Assembly (NCBI GenBank): GCA_009760855.2
Contig: WPIO01000032.1
Span: 843,501 to 907,500 of the forward strand
Direction of reading: 5' to 3'
Length of the DNA stretch: 64,000 bases
DNA from: Cristatella mucedo
Taxonomy: Eukaryota; Bryozoa; Phylactolaemata; Cristatellidae
The translations under genes and the position numbers were made by a program. Below the pieces are notes generated by a model. It was not told where the DNA came from. It saw nothing but the letters and a program-made list of their open reading frames with translations, and searched no databases. Of the stretch, positions 34,526 to 46,739 are shown piece by piece (within the stretch, counting starts at the first letter, position 1; the number at the start of each line of letters is the position of its first letter).

Positions 34526-35737
34526 CGAGTGCATGTGTGATGCGATGAGACTTTTACACTCCCGCTCACCGAAACTCACTCCTGACATTCGACCCTCTAA
34601 TAGAAGCCCATGCTGGCGTCAAACCACACACTCTCTCTCGAGTAATAGAACAAGTAATCAGCTTCCACAGTTGCTTGAAAGAGATACTGGACACAGTGTC
34701 TCTTGACACGATTTTCTAACTATTACGTCTTCACTCACCAATCACATCTATTAGAAAAATAAGCTCTCCATTTATTCAGTGTTATTGTCAATATCTAAAA
34801 CATTTTTCAAGATAATACTTGCTCAAAATCCATTTGTCGATACTGATTTTGATTCACTGATTTTGCTACTGGTTTAGGGCCACAGTCTATTTTGAAAGGT
34901 GATTCTCTGGTTGTGACAAAGCTGCATTTTCCAGGCCCCTAAATCCAGGTATTTGCGTTTAGTGCTGCATGTATATGAGGACCTCAACACTAGCAACTGC
35001 TTGGTACGTTTTTAGTTGAAATGAAATAGCAAAATTTACCATAGAATAATAATAATTCGTACTCTTTTGTTTATTATTTATTTAAGAATACAATAATTAA
35101 AGAGTTCTTTAACTGCCACTCCGATTTTGACGTTATTGAAGTTCGAAAGTACGTTCATCGAACGTTCAGTCATCAATTGACACCAACTATGGCCAATCAG
35201 ACTTGTTTAGCACTTGAAAAAGTAGAGGTATGTACAAGAGAATGCATTTTTCTGCAATCAGCTTGCCCTGCAGACTTTCCTGAGTTGTGTTTTTTAGGCA
35301 TGCATAAGGAAGGTGTGTAGTCCCGTATGGTGCGAACGACTGAGCCCCTTGTCTGAAGCAATTCTGTTTATACCGCGGTTGTTGTGCCGAAAGTCTGATA
35401 CTTCTGAGCAATTCAGTATATCCAGATTATGAAGCTTCTAGAGTTACATATGAATACAATAATGGAAAATACAAAATACAGATGAATACAACAATGGCCC
35501 CAGAAACAATAACTTTTCGGTAAGTTATCTACATACTGGCTACTATTCACGCGATTTTATCTGCATGGAATGACGTTTGTAGTTAAAGCAATTTTGAGAG
35601 GAATTTAAGCAGATAAAAAATATCATCTAACCCCAGTAAGCCAGTTTTTTCACACAAATTCGATTGACGTTATAGCTTTTTGATGCGCCCTAATGAGCTT
35701 TTTCTTCTTAATGGCAAGAGAAAGATATAGTTTTTGG

Positions 35738-36120
35738 TATTAATAATAATAATAATAATTCACTTGATAAAGCGCCCTCAGAGAACTCAATCTCTCTCTA
35801 GGCGCTTTGAATTTGCTGTAAAGTGAAATGCCATTGAATGGTAAGTAAAATCATGCTTGAAAAAAATAAACGAAATGAATAATATGGTTAGGGGTGACAT
35901 GCACAGGGTCAGCATGCAAATGTGGTTAGTGGCAGCATGCACAGTGTCAGCACCCATAAGCACATCAAGGACGAATCACAGGGACCCACTAAATTCTGTC
36001 CTAAATAGGTGTGTTTTTAGGTTCCTTTGAAATGTGGTCAGGTCAGGGGATGTTTTGACGCAGGTCGGGAGGGAGTTCCAGGCTTTAGAGCATATGAACT
36101 AAATGCACGGTCTCCAAAGT
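35738..36120 (-). mobile_element. LINE family 1 3' fragment, antisense
   Basis: Begins with (AAT)n and TTCACTTGATAAAGCGCCCTC (3' end in reverse). It continues through the 3' UTR into the C-terminal coding block (GACGCAGGTCGGGAGGGAGTTCCAGG) and stops near 36118. Confidence 0.9.
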
Positions 36121-37455
36121 ATTCAAATAAGTGCATCACAAGAGCAAAGTATCAAAACACTCGTTTCTGTTTCAACAAAATTTCCGAAACTTTTGGAAAT
36201 TCTGGCTCTTTTTGACTCGGTTAAGGCGTGCATGGAATTCATTCGAGGTCAAAACCAGCTCGCACTTTAATTACTTGGGGTGCTAGATATTCGCTTTGAA
36301 AATAAATGATCCTCCGTATAAGCATAAAGGTGCAAAAAGTCTTCCACAACTTTGCTCACCAACCTGTAGACCATTGCCACTTCTGACTGTCCAGGTCAGG
36401 CTCTATATTTTCAATAGTTTCACTTAGTGATAATTTGTAAGTGAGCCGGGATTTCTATGGTAACTCTCAGCGGGGCTCAGTATCAGGTCGTGTGCCGAAT
36501 CGTGGTTATTGTGAGAAGAGTCAGACTGCTGATGTAGTGCCGATTTTCCACCCACTGGCGGCCAGGCCCAGGCTTTGAGTACTGTTTTGGAGACTGGAGT
36601 ATGGGTATTTGTGGAATATTTGTATCTGAGTTATCGCTAACCATCCGTAATAGCTAACCCTGCTGTAATCTGAAGCGCCCACTTCAATTGCAAACCGCTC
36701 TCATCACTAGCCCTTACTCCTACACTGGCTATCCTTCTGCTCAGTACTCCTAGTACAGTATCACCACGTCAGGTACCACATTCCCTTTTAGCTTCCATAG
36801 TAGCACAGGTCAGGACAGCAAGACTCAATTTGGATTGGCGTTGGCCACATAACAATATCAGGACACAGATTAATCAGTTGAATCTCATGAGGGAAACCAT
36901 ATTTGGAAAATCTGACACCACGTTTCACCTTGGTCATCAGTGAGCTCACTCTTCAGCAGACCACATGTCGCATTTCTGCATTTTGTAAAAAAAAGACCTG
37001 CGGAAGAGCATTGTCTTCCAGATTGTCCATTACCTAAACCCTTTCAGACTTTTTTTTCTCTTACTGATCGTCATTTTCCGTTTCCCACAATCAGTTTCTT
37101 CAGGACTGATATTACCAAATTTACCACTGCCAGAACTTTGTTCTGTACATTAACTTGTATAAATACCGCGAATCTATAGTTAATTTTATCGTATGAGTGA
37201 CTTCAGTCTTCCGTTTTGGTATTAATTTCTTTTGTCTGCTGATATCTCATGTTTCCGTAAAGTAAATAAGTAAAAATTGGCTTATTCTACGATCTAATTT
37301 ATTTACCATTAAAAGTGTCCTCTCAGCTATCATCCTTCAATTTATTTTACAGTAGAGAATTGACTGCTCCAGCACATGAAAGCATGCCAAACCAACTGAT
37401 TATGATGTGCTAGCAGCTGGCCCTTAAACATAGTCCCAAGGCCCCAGCCACCACT
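36121..37455. other. Intergenic, no supported gene
   Basis: Open frames are under 80 codons. One + frame (36940-37179) carries a CLPDCPLPKPF stretch but no convincing exon structure. Confidence 0.4.
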
Positions 37456-37580
37456 GATATTACTCACCGTCCAATCGCGTTTCCCTTTGCAGCAAAAGTA
37501 AAGCGGCTAGAAAAAGATTGAGTTCTCTGAGGGCGCTTTATCAAATGCACTGTAAATATTATTATTATTACCACTGAGGT
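37456..37580 (+). mobile_element. LINE family 1 3' tail only
   Basis: CAATCGCGTTTCCCTTTGCAGCAAAAGTAAAGCGGCTAG..GGGCGCTTTATCAAATGCA then ATTATTATTATTA. A 5'-truncated insertion of about 120 bases. Confidence 0.85.
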
Positions 37581-38082
37581 TCATGTTAAGTTGTCACTCG
37601 TTTCTGTTGCAAAATAGGGAATCTGTAATCAGTTACCCTACGTAGTCCTTATAATGGCACCACTGTACTCGATTTAACTCAAACTTGGCTAAATAAAATA
37701 TTATTATATTAATTGAATACATTATTAATGAATAAATGTAGAAAAAAAGACCGATTTTGAAGTGGGTAAGCTTTGATTAAATTGCCCTGTTAAGACTGAA
37801 CTGAATCAGCCTAAATAAATCCCCTAGAGAAAGCCTGATGATGCATGTAAAGCTTGTATAATTCCCAAGATTGAATGCTGCTTAAGCATGAAAGAGACAG
37901 TGACAAGTGTATTATTAGAAGAGATCTTGTTTGCTCATTGACAGAAAGTTTAATCTCTTCAAAATATTTATTTTGAAACCTTAAAGTACTTAAATGAAAT
38001 TAAATGCAGCTGGATTTTGGTCTTCAGCTCCTTCCAATGATCACTAATTGCTACAACTAAAATTTACATGAGCTCCTATATC

Positions 38083-38813
38083 TCATTCGACTAAATTCTT
38101 GTACCCAGCTAAAACTAAAAAGGCTGAAATCAGAAAGAATGAAGGCTTAGTTTTTAGTGCCAGAGAGAGCTTCTCTGCTGGACCCCATGGTCCTTGAGTA
38201 GCATATACTGACGATGCTTGGGTACTAGATTTAATATTCCAAGTTAATATTGTAGCAATTTTTTCAGGGGATGCAGCTGTGGCTGCAATATTTTTCAAAG
38301 ATGCGTTATCAATGTCAGGCATAGGAGTATTTAGTTGAACAGCCTTTGTCGTCAGCTGAGTTAGCAACGACCTTGTCGTTGGTTGGGGTGTCTGTACCGT
38401 AGTAGGTAGCTCTAAAGAAGACAGTGACGTAAGAGATAGTGTAACACTTTTTGAATTAGTCAAATCAGTGGCATTCACCACCATCAACTGCTTCACGCTT
38501 GTTCTTGTAGATAATGCAATCGACGAGCTTGACGCCTGCCGCAAGGTCAGAAGCGTAATAACAGTGGGCGAAAGGGCTTTCACGACCAGTTCACCAGCTG
38601 CAACGCATTTGATGGAGTCGTGCAAAATAAACATTCGCTTATCTTTTTCATAGCCATAAACATAAACAGACAAAAGTGCAATAACGTCTTACCAGATACG
38701 GTCGAACCGGATGTGAGTAGGTCGCACTGGACATGATATTTCTGTGTCATTAACATGACGATCTCTTTTATGGATGGGCAAGAATCCTCATTCGAGGGCT
38801 GGCTCAAGCACAT
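38083..38813 (-). CDS. Ser/Thr-rich extracellular or membrane-anchored protein, last two exons
   Basis: The last exon, 38597-38083, is joined to exon 38813-38693 across a GTAAGA donor and a GTTGCAG acceptor. Both sides are phase 1. The upstream exon has its own acceptor (TATTCTTTATAG) and carries three cysteines (CLSQPSNEDSC..HVQC). The last exon encodes a long Ser/Thr-rich stretch (SSSSIALSTRTS; TPQPTTRSLLTQLTT) and ends in a hydrophobic segment, SFFLISAFLVLAGY, then NLVE. That ending suits a GPI-anchor signal or a short membrane anchor. The upstream part of the gene was not found: an in-phase candidate exon at about 40443-40508 is weak. No family is recognised. Confidence 0.45.
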
Positions 38814-38815
38814 CT

Positions 38816-41800
38816 ATAAAGAATAGGCTGTCTAATACCTGGCCGTCCATTTTAGCTTAACAGAAGAAAGTGAAACATATCTGGCAGGTTAGAAAGCTCA
38901 AAAAGACAGCAGACAGAGACTGTAATCAAATTTCTGATTGTATTTCTTTACTTCCACTTTTAGATTTTCGTAGCTTAGTTTTCAGATAGAGTTAACTAAC
39001 ATCTGTCTCCTTAGATAGTCTCGACTTGATTCTGGCTTTATATTTGATTGAGAAGTAGTGTATTTTATAAGAAATAGCTTTCTGGGCTGCATACTTCCCG
39101 CAAGACGCTTGAACTGGATTGGTGCATCCGATAATGTGCAGTTTCACGTCAATAAATTAGTCATCCTGCTATACTACAAGAACTGCAGCCATGTGGTAGA
39201 TATAACCAAAAATAAAAAATGTCCCCTGTCACAGATGAAGACCTTTTTATTGGAATTGCTGAAGTACCGGTCTTGCCACCTACCTGTGGAAGTTCCTCAC
39301 ATGGAAACAAAAATTGGGTAAATTTTTGTAATCTTGCATTCATACCAAAAAGTTTGTATTATCCGATATCACTGCTAAGCTAAGATACCAAATATAAGAA
39401 ACTCTTTCATCAACCATAATTAAAAAATGTATTCACCATTTTGTAGGCTCCCTTCCTTCCTTATAGAGTCAAAAATTATTTTTAACTGACTAAAAGTAAA
39501 CTGAGATTCTGGAAAGACCTAACTTTCAGCATGAATACGTTATTGTTCAAATGCTGCTTATATTGCCAATCTAATTGGTTGGCATTTGTCCATATTATTA
39601 GGTATATCTAGCTGCTGTTAGTGGACGTCTAATCCTAAAAAGCGAAAAGAATTACCACAGCTGCTATTAAATACTGCTACTGTTTATTTCTTTGCTGCTT
39701 CTACTTTTCTCACTCGAGTAGTTTACAAAATATACACTTTACAAAAAGTAGATTAGCAGTGAGATCCTCAGTGTGTTTTATCTGCATTATAAACAACTAT
39801 GATTTGTATTGCTGACTTTAAAACAGTGCTTATAAGCACACGCTAAATGACTAAGCTGACCATTAATTAAAATTTCAGTATGGCTCACAGCTATGACGGT
39901 TCAAACATGGCAGCATTAATAACTACCTATAATTCAGACACGATTGTATCCGATAAACTACTTTTCTAAATTAAAGCGAGCTCAAAATAAATTAATCTTA
40001 AAAATGATGCAGCTGCCTTACATGATAAGGAAAGTTAAAAACTGCATCCCAGCATTACTGGTTACATAGTTCTTAATAACACACATTGCATTTCTTTTTA
40101 GTTATCTTTGGATGTGATTAAAAAATTTCCAACGTACAATAAGTACAATTAAATGCATGTAAGATTATATGTATTTTACCTTGATATTAGACACTTATCG
40201 CATTGCAACCCGATATAGTTAATGCAAAGCATGTCTATAGTAAAAGATTATTTTTACACAGAGTCCCACAGCAACTGAGGCTGCCTCAGGTCACTCTTTA
40301 TCTTGTCATAGCTGATTAACCATATTTAGCCACTGAAGGCCACAGATGCTGTAATACTTTGCCATTCACTGTTTCCGAGCTTCGGGAAAGAGAACGGTGG
40401 GATTTTTCCTCTACTGCCCTCGCCCAGCTTACGTTGTTCCAAAGATATGATCTTTCGTCACAGAATACACAAATCATGGATATTGGTGTAGCTAGAAACA
40501 CTGTTTGCATTTAGTACGTACACATTCGTTTACCTTATACACCGGTATTCAGAAGGATCAATTATGTACATATCAAAATGCTAGGATTTGAATTATTGTG
40601 CTTGGCGGTGAAGAACAAGTAGTCTCATTGGCTCAAGCGTTCTGGACCAGTAATCCAAAGGCTTCCGGTAGATTTCAGAGGGAGGAGAGGAGATAATCTG
40701 TTCGGTACTTGGTCCCACGACACAAATTTTCCCTTGGCTCAGTATTTTAAAAAAATTAACATTGTCTTATAGTTGATCTTCAAATTGAAGTCTTATTACG
40801 GGATATACCAAAAGAATACCAGAAAAATATATAAAAAGGATGCTTTAAATTTAATATTAGCACCGCAGCAGTGTAACATAAATGATTTCTATCTGATTGT
40901 TTGGGCTATTATATGACTGCTTATGTAGTAACGTGCCTGCAATCATACTTTATAAAAGTTCAGTCCATTTTTCAAATAAAAATAAGTGTGTTGTTTGTAT
41001 GTATTGATTTCCGAACATTTTGCAAAATGCATAACAAGAATAATTCGAGTTTCTGTGAATTAGTTTGAACGCATCTGCAGTTTAAAACGTAGGGAACACA
41101 AAAATCTATGCCATAACACAATTTCTGACGATCAATAGTGGGTTTAATCTAGAAAAGGAAAGTTGGCCTAATATTTGTCCCTGGTGCATTTAGTAAGCTG
41201 ATCAAATGTAGATCCCTTTTTTAGATACAAAAGATCTAGCTCGATATTTCTTTATTTAATCACTTCTTTTAAAAGTGCACAATTTTAAATTATCCATGCA
41301 TTTGAAATAAGTTGACTCCAGTAACTAATACATCAAACAGCTATCCCTCCTTAAGTTTCTTTGAAATTTATTGGCTACCGCTTTCGAGCAGAAAGCCACT
41401 ATGGGTTTGAGCGTGCAATATAGAGATCTCCTGCATAAGGCCATTGTTGCCTTTGTGGCATTTTGTAGTTACAGGCTAAGGACATTAAAATGCATTTTAT
41501 ACTATAGTAAAACCTCAGGGATAAACAATTTGGCTGGGTATTCAGAGTTCTGGTTTATGTATTAAAGTACGCTTATTGAGCAACTACGTCAGTCAAAATG
41601 GTAGGGTAACTTGAGAGGTAGTCATGTGATATTTCGTACCTCTTGTTGCAGATTAAATAACTAATTCCAGATCAATTTTCATATGCGCTTGATTGGTTTG
41701 CGTTCACAGCAGCATATTTTTTCGAAAAGTAATACTTGAGCATTGCAGCAGAGCGATTTAAGAGACACAGTATGCCAAACGTAACTTACCAAAACAGCAC

Positions 41801-42380
41801 TAGTGTTTTTACATAGTGCTTGAAAATCAGTTTCAAGATTTATAGATTCTTTTTTTCTGAGATCGCTTGATGTTAAAGATTTGAGGAAAACAGCTGAAAT
41901 TCCAGTAAGGCATCTGTCACTAAAATTCTCGATGGCATCCTGAAGTGAAAAATAGCACTGATGCTGTTATCCAGAACACGTCTACATTGTCTGAACGTGC
42001 CGCAACTTGCTGCAAGCTCAGGCTGTTCAACTGCATCCAGAAATACTTCAATGTAATGTCCAAGCATTCCTTTAGTACTCGAATATGATGCATTGCTCTA
42101 CAATACACTACATTACTCATCTCGTCTCAGGGGGCACAGACGAACAAGTGTTATCTTTACGTTGCAGAGTTTTTCCGAAAACTGAAGTTGCTAGATTAGT
42201 GGATAAGAAAATCGACACTGATAGTATCTTTTTAAATCCAAATTCCAAGCACCGATTAATTGGTTCCGTCGTTTTTAGAATGGGCACGACCCCACTCGCA
42301 ATGAATGTCATACACTCAATCAAATATTCTCTCAAGACTGTAGGAAAATATTATAACCTATTTCTAGACTTCTGGTCGTG
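38816..42380. other. AT-rich interval, no firm gene
   Basis: May hold upstream exons of the minus-strand gene. The best is 40508-40443, ending at a GTAAGC donor in phase 0, with cysteines in ICVFCDERSYLWNN. A + frame at 42131-42340 follows a CTCGTCTCAG acceptor-like site, but no partner exon was found. Confidence 0.3.
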
Positions 42381-42384
42381 AATA

Positions 42385-44270
42385 TATCTGGCTCCGACTG
42401 CAGTTTGAGCCCGAAGTCTCATCCAGAATTATCTACAACTATCGCGACCTTACGTCCATTGATATTAACCCAACCCGCAAAAAAACCTTTCACATCTCTC
42501 ATGCTCAATACTCCTTCCGACCAGTTCTCAGCAGTGAAATGTTACAACACCTTGCTATCCGACGTCGTGCTTGAGTTTGCTCATCTGAAAAAGTACACTA
42601 CCCATCCTCCAAGATGGCCTCCGTTTACGTTCGACTTTAAATAAGCTTAGGCTTTAGCAAGCATGGAGAAAACATGGAGAAGATCAGCACTATTGGCAAA
42701 CAAGGATAATCGTGGATCATACTAACCTATCTTAGGAAATACAGAGCCCAGCTTTTGTAAAAGCGTAATCGAATCTAAGAAAAAAAATCAAAACGTTTTA
42801 ATGACGACAATCAAGCATCTTCCTTAACCGCTTCCAGGCTAGCAACCATTCTTCTGATTGCATGTTAGATTGAATCTCTAGGTACTACTAAAAAATGTAG
42901 ATACGATCGGAGATTGCTCTTCCATTGTAGCAATATCCACCCAGCCATTATCCAAAGTTGCAATAATCATCATCTGTAACCTTCTAGAGAAATCCTCTCC
43001 CACAGCTCATAGGAGCATCTAAATTTCCACATTCAAGCCCTTCAATAATGAATTTTCCTTACACTAATCTCATAGCCTAAGAAGACTATTAGTTTTCTGG
43101 TCCCCATACCTATGATTCTCCATCTTCCTACCTTGCATAGCTATGCTTCTGCACGAATAACTAACCCAATAACAATTTCCTAAACCTCAGGAATTGTTTC
43201 CTCACCTTTCACAAAAGATCTTTTCACAGTGGTCAATAAATAATAAAACAAAACAGAACGGAAATAACTTAAACAGCTAGCCAAAGCGTTGATACAAATG
43301 CCAATCAACTATTCGACGAGCCTCTAAAATACACCAGGGCGTTGATTTAATTTGACCGTCTGCTTGATTCACTTCTTTCACCTATTTTATAAAATACTCT
43401 CCCTCTAGCCGCTGTAATGGTCTAGCACCGTCTAGGATTTAGTTTGCACGCCAATAACTTACAGCTTTACCTATGCTTTGATCCAACCCAGACTTTAAGT
43501 ACGTAAACTGTCTGAACTCATTTGCTAAATGTATTTTAAACATTTGGGCACGAATGGCAGCTCATTTTTTCAAGTCGAATGGCGGAAATACAAACTTATT
43601 AGCCATAAGCAGATCTAGCATGACCCAAAATTACAAATTGTTCCTCATAATAAGTTCTACCACTTTATCTCCTGAAGCATCTACATACAATCTAGAAGCT
43701 TTTTTTAAAATTTTAATTCCTTAGACGATCAGCTGGGCTACACACTCATGTCAGCCTACTTTTAGCTGCACAGCATTCTCGAAAATGCATGCCTGATCAG
43801 ACAGCGGAATAAAATTTAAGTTGGTCAGTTCATTTGTGACATTTAGCCTACTGTGGTGCTCAGGAATCACAGATTTTTCTGCCAATGCATCAAGGTAGTC
43901 ATTCTTGGCGAAAAACTCTGCACCAAGGCCTGTCTATCACGAGCGTCACCGTTGTACCTGCACGCACACCACATCTTGTCGATTTTCACCATCAACTATT
44001 CAACGGCACGTGAAGGTCAAGGTTGTGTAGTCATCCCTAGGTCCCCTCATTCTCTTGCTCCAGCCTACCTATCAAAACTACTTTCCCATCTTGCTAGGCA
44101 TCCTACCAGTCACACTTCTTACTGTCTGTTAGCTTTGCCTAAAACGAACCTCAGATCCAATGAGACGGTGCCTTTTCTTCTGTCCGCAACTAACTCCTGA
44201 CTGAGGTCACCACATCCCCTTACTTGACCTCTAAAAAGAAGAAAAAACGTACCTTTCCCTCGCATCGTAT
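42385..44270 (+). mobile_element. LINE family 1-type copy, very decayed
   Basis: Sense relic. The endonuclease-RT linker is recognisable at about 42510-42700 (CYNTLLSDVVLEFAHLKKYT followed by PRWPPF and MEKTWRRS). The RT middle is unreadable, and the YADD-to-C-terminus region is faint at 43440-43900. The 3' coding end is at about 44040-44220 (HSLAPAYLSKLLSHLARHPT). Confidence 0.6.
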
Positions 44271-45820
44271 GCCAGGTTTGAGAGAATCGCCCTTTTATGA
44301 TTGTGCCAGTTGATAATTTGCATTTTCACTAAGCATACAGATATGATTCTATTACAGCATGCATAACAGCATATTTAAATTCCCTGCATGCTTATGACGA
44401 TCTCTAAGTTGTCTAGACAAATGTCCTAATATTAATGTTAGCTTTATGATTATTGGAAGATGATTTATTATTTACTTACGACAGTACAGTCTGTTCTCAT
44501 TTTTATGCATTTTGATGAGGTAATGACCAGGTCATTACCAGTACTTGCACTGTACGATGCATGAATTTCAGTCGCACTCTTCAAAAGCCGCACTAGACCA
44601 GGAGCACAATTGGAACTCCTTGCCTCAAGCAAACAGTCAGCAAACTGAAAACATAAAAAACGCACAATATGTCAGTATGACCACATGAATATACATTACA
44701 TTGAAGGACGGCGTCAAATTGCTTCGCTTTGAGTATATGCTGCAATAATCTTCTACTCATCTGACATCCTTGCAGAAATAGAGGCTTGTACGTTGTATAA
44801 TCAATGATCGCATAGTCACGGTTCTGGGGTGCCTAGTGTCGATAGTACATACTTGGTCAATTACGTCTGATTACCCAAGTATGTCTAACTTCCTCTTTTA
44901 AACTGTAGATAATAACAATTATGGGTAGTCAACTATTTTGCTGAAGCCTCAATAGTTTATAATTCTTGCTAGCCTGCAGCCCATCTAGGGATCTGCATCT
45001 TAAAAAAATGTATTTCGCATCTCAAACACAGAGCAACGGAAGAGGCTCCCATCGTTGTGTGGGCCTACCGGTGCGTACTTCCTTCTTGAGTTCCTAGCTT
45101 GTTTATCGATGAGGGAGTTCCTGTATTTAACAGTAAAAGATAAGAAGGAAAATATGATTTAAGAAGTAAATCCTGTACCACCCTAGGAGAACATGCCTAT
45201 GAGAAGTGCCATTACACCGAGTAATCAACTTCTTAGCTATGACCTGCCATTTTGTCTACATCGATTGATAAGCCGTGCTAGCACACTAGATAAGGCGGCT
45301 TCTTTTCACGACCTTGGTCCGAAGTCTTCGGTATCCTGCATTCTGTTATGCCTCTGCAAGCAGTGGTGAAAGCCGCAAAGGCTCAGTAGTACTCTTAATC
45401 ATTTGTAAATACTATGCTGTCAATTTGACCAGAGGCTGGAGTTGACCTAACTTGGTTCGTTCCTTATAAAATTAATGCACTCTGGGTCCCCTAATAAAAT
45501 GTAATAGTTAATTTTGTATTGCCCTAAGTAAAAATAGTTCGGAATCTCTATGCAGGCACTTAGCATTTGCAACGGGTATGAGCTCATGGCATTGGTCACA
45601 AAATACATTCACCTTGACCTTGGACGAGGCGAGCACCTTTACCACTTGCTCCAAAGAGAGCGGCCTTTACATTTAGAGTAAGCAGTGTTTTGCAATGCTC
45701 CAGGCTTCAATAGGCTGGAAAATCACTTGAGACCTAATTCTGCTCTCACTGACTCTATACGAGAAATTATTGAGTAGAACCTACTAAATAGTACTATAGA
45801 CCGTGTGTGCCTATGCATAT
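44271..45820. other. Intergenic, no supported gene
   Basis: AT-rich, no open frame above 65 codons and no recognisable repeat. Confidence 0.5.
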
Positions 45821-45821
45821 T

Positions 45822-46042
45822 CTGAGTGTAATGTAATGGAATGTATCTCCGTCTGCAAAATCCTGAAAGCCATAAAGACTATTGGGGTGTTACGCGGGAG
45901 AGTTTTTCATAGTGCACTCACAGATTAGGCGGCTTTCGGTAAGCATTCGGTAGCCAACAGACTTCGTCTCACGCAGCAAAGAGAAAGTGGGAAACAGAGC
46001 AGAGTCAGGAGAGCAGTTTGAGGTAGTGAGTAGAATGAATAC
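45822..46042 (-). mobile_element. LINE family 2 3' fragment, antisense
   Basis: GTAATGGAATGTATCTCCGTCTG opens the block (3' tail in reverse). The rest matches 31400-31580 closely (GCGGCTTTCGG..CATTCGGTAGCC; GACTTCGTCTCACGCA). Confidence 0.85.
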
Positions 46043-46739
46043 TTTCCTGAGAAAACAGGCTATTTGTAAGGTCAAAACTTTTATACCTGATAAGGGGAAT
46101 TAACTAAGACAGCTATTATCCTTACTAATTTTTTGCAGTAGCTGGCCCATATTCAATCGTGATAAAAAATGTAAAATTCGCTATTCTACAAAATTTGAAT
46201 AAAAAGTTAGCAATTAATTTTTCTTTAAGATCTCATTTTGGAAGTAGTGGTGCCGTTTTAACTTTAGAGCACACTCGCGATGATTCACGTGTGTTTCTTT
46301 TGAGAAATGACCTCGCAATTAGCGTGGAGCTTTCTAGAGACTCGTTTAACCAAGAAAGATTGTTTGTTAGGGTCGATGTGCATTGGCATATCGTTATAGG
46401 CTAAAACAAGAAAACACAGTAAACTCAGCTTGGTATATGAGTTCCTAGGCTAAGTGTAAGAGATAAGTATTGCCGGATCTAAACGCAGCAATATTTTCGC
46501 TAAATCTTTAGCCTTTGACCATTCGAAGCTACGCACACTGCTTTGCGAGTTAAGCACCACAGTAGATCTAGTTCTCAACTAACTGTGAAGTTAAGTTTTA
46601 AAATCCGTCTCAGTGGAATATTGTATTTACTGGAGACTGGATCAACTAAGATATACCTAACAACCATCTTTGCAAATGATTAGGATTTCGTTGACTCACC
46701 CAATCCACCCCAATCTGCTCCAATAAATAAACTGGAAAT

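Noticed and set aside
39108-39320. A + frame with YYKN..KCPLSQMKTFLLEL that resembles the C-terminal part of histidine acid phosphatases
   Set aside because: No catalytic RHG motif, HD motif or partner exon was found on the + strand, and the minus strand of the same stretch also has a plausible donor. The resemblance is short and probably chance.
40443-40508. A minus-strand exon with CVFCDERSYLWNN, similar to the start of a GPS (adhesion-GPCR cleavage) motif
   Set aside because: The following cysteines and cleavage residues were not found in any in-phase downstream exon, and no seven-helix region was seen.
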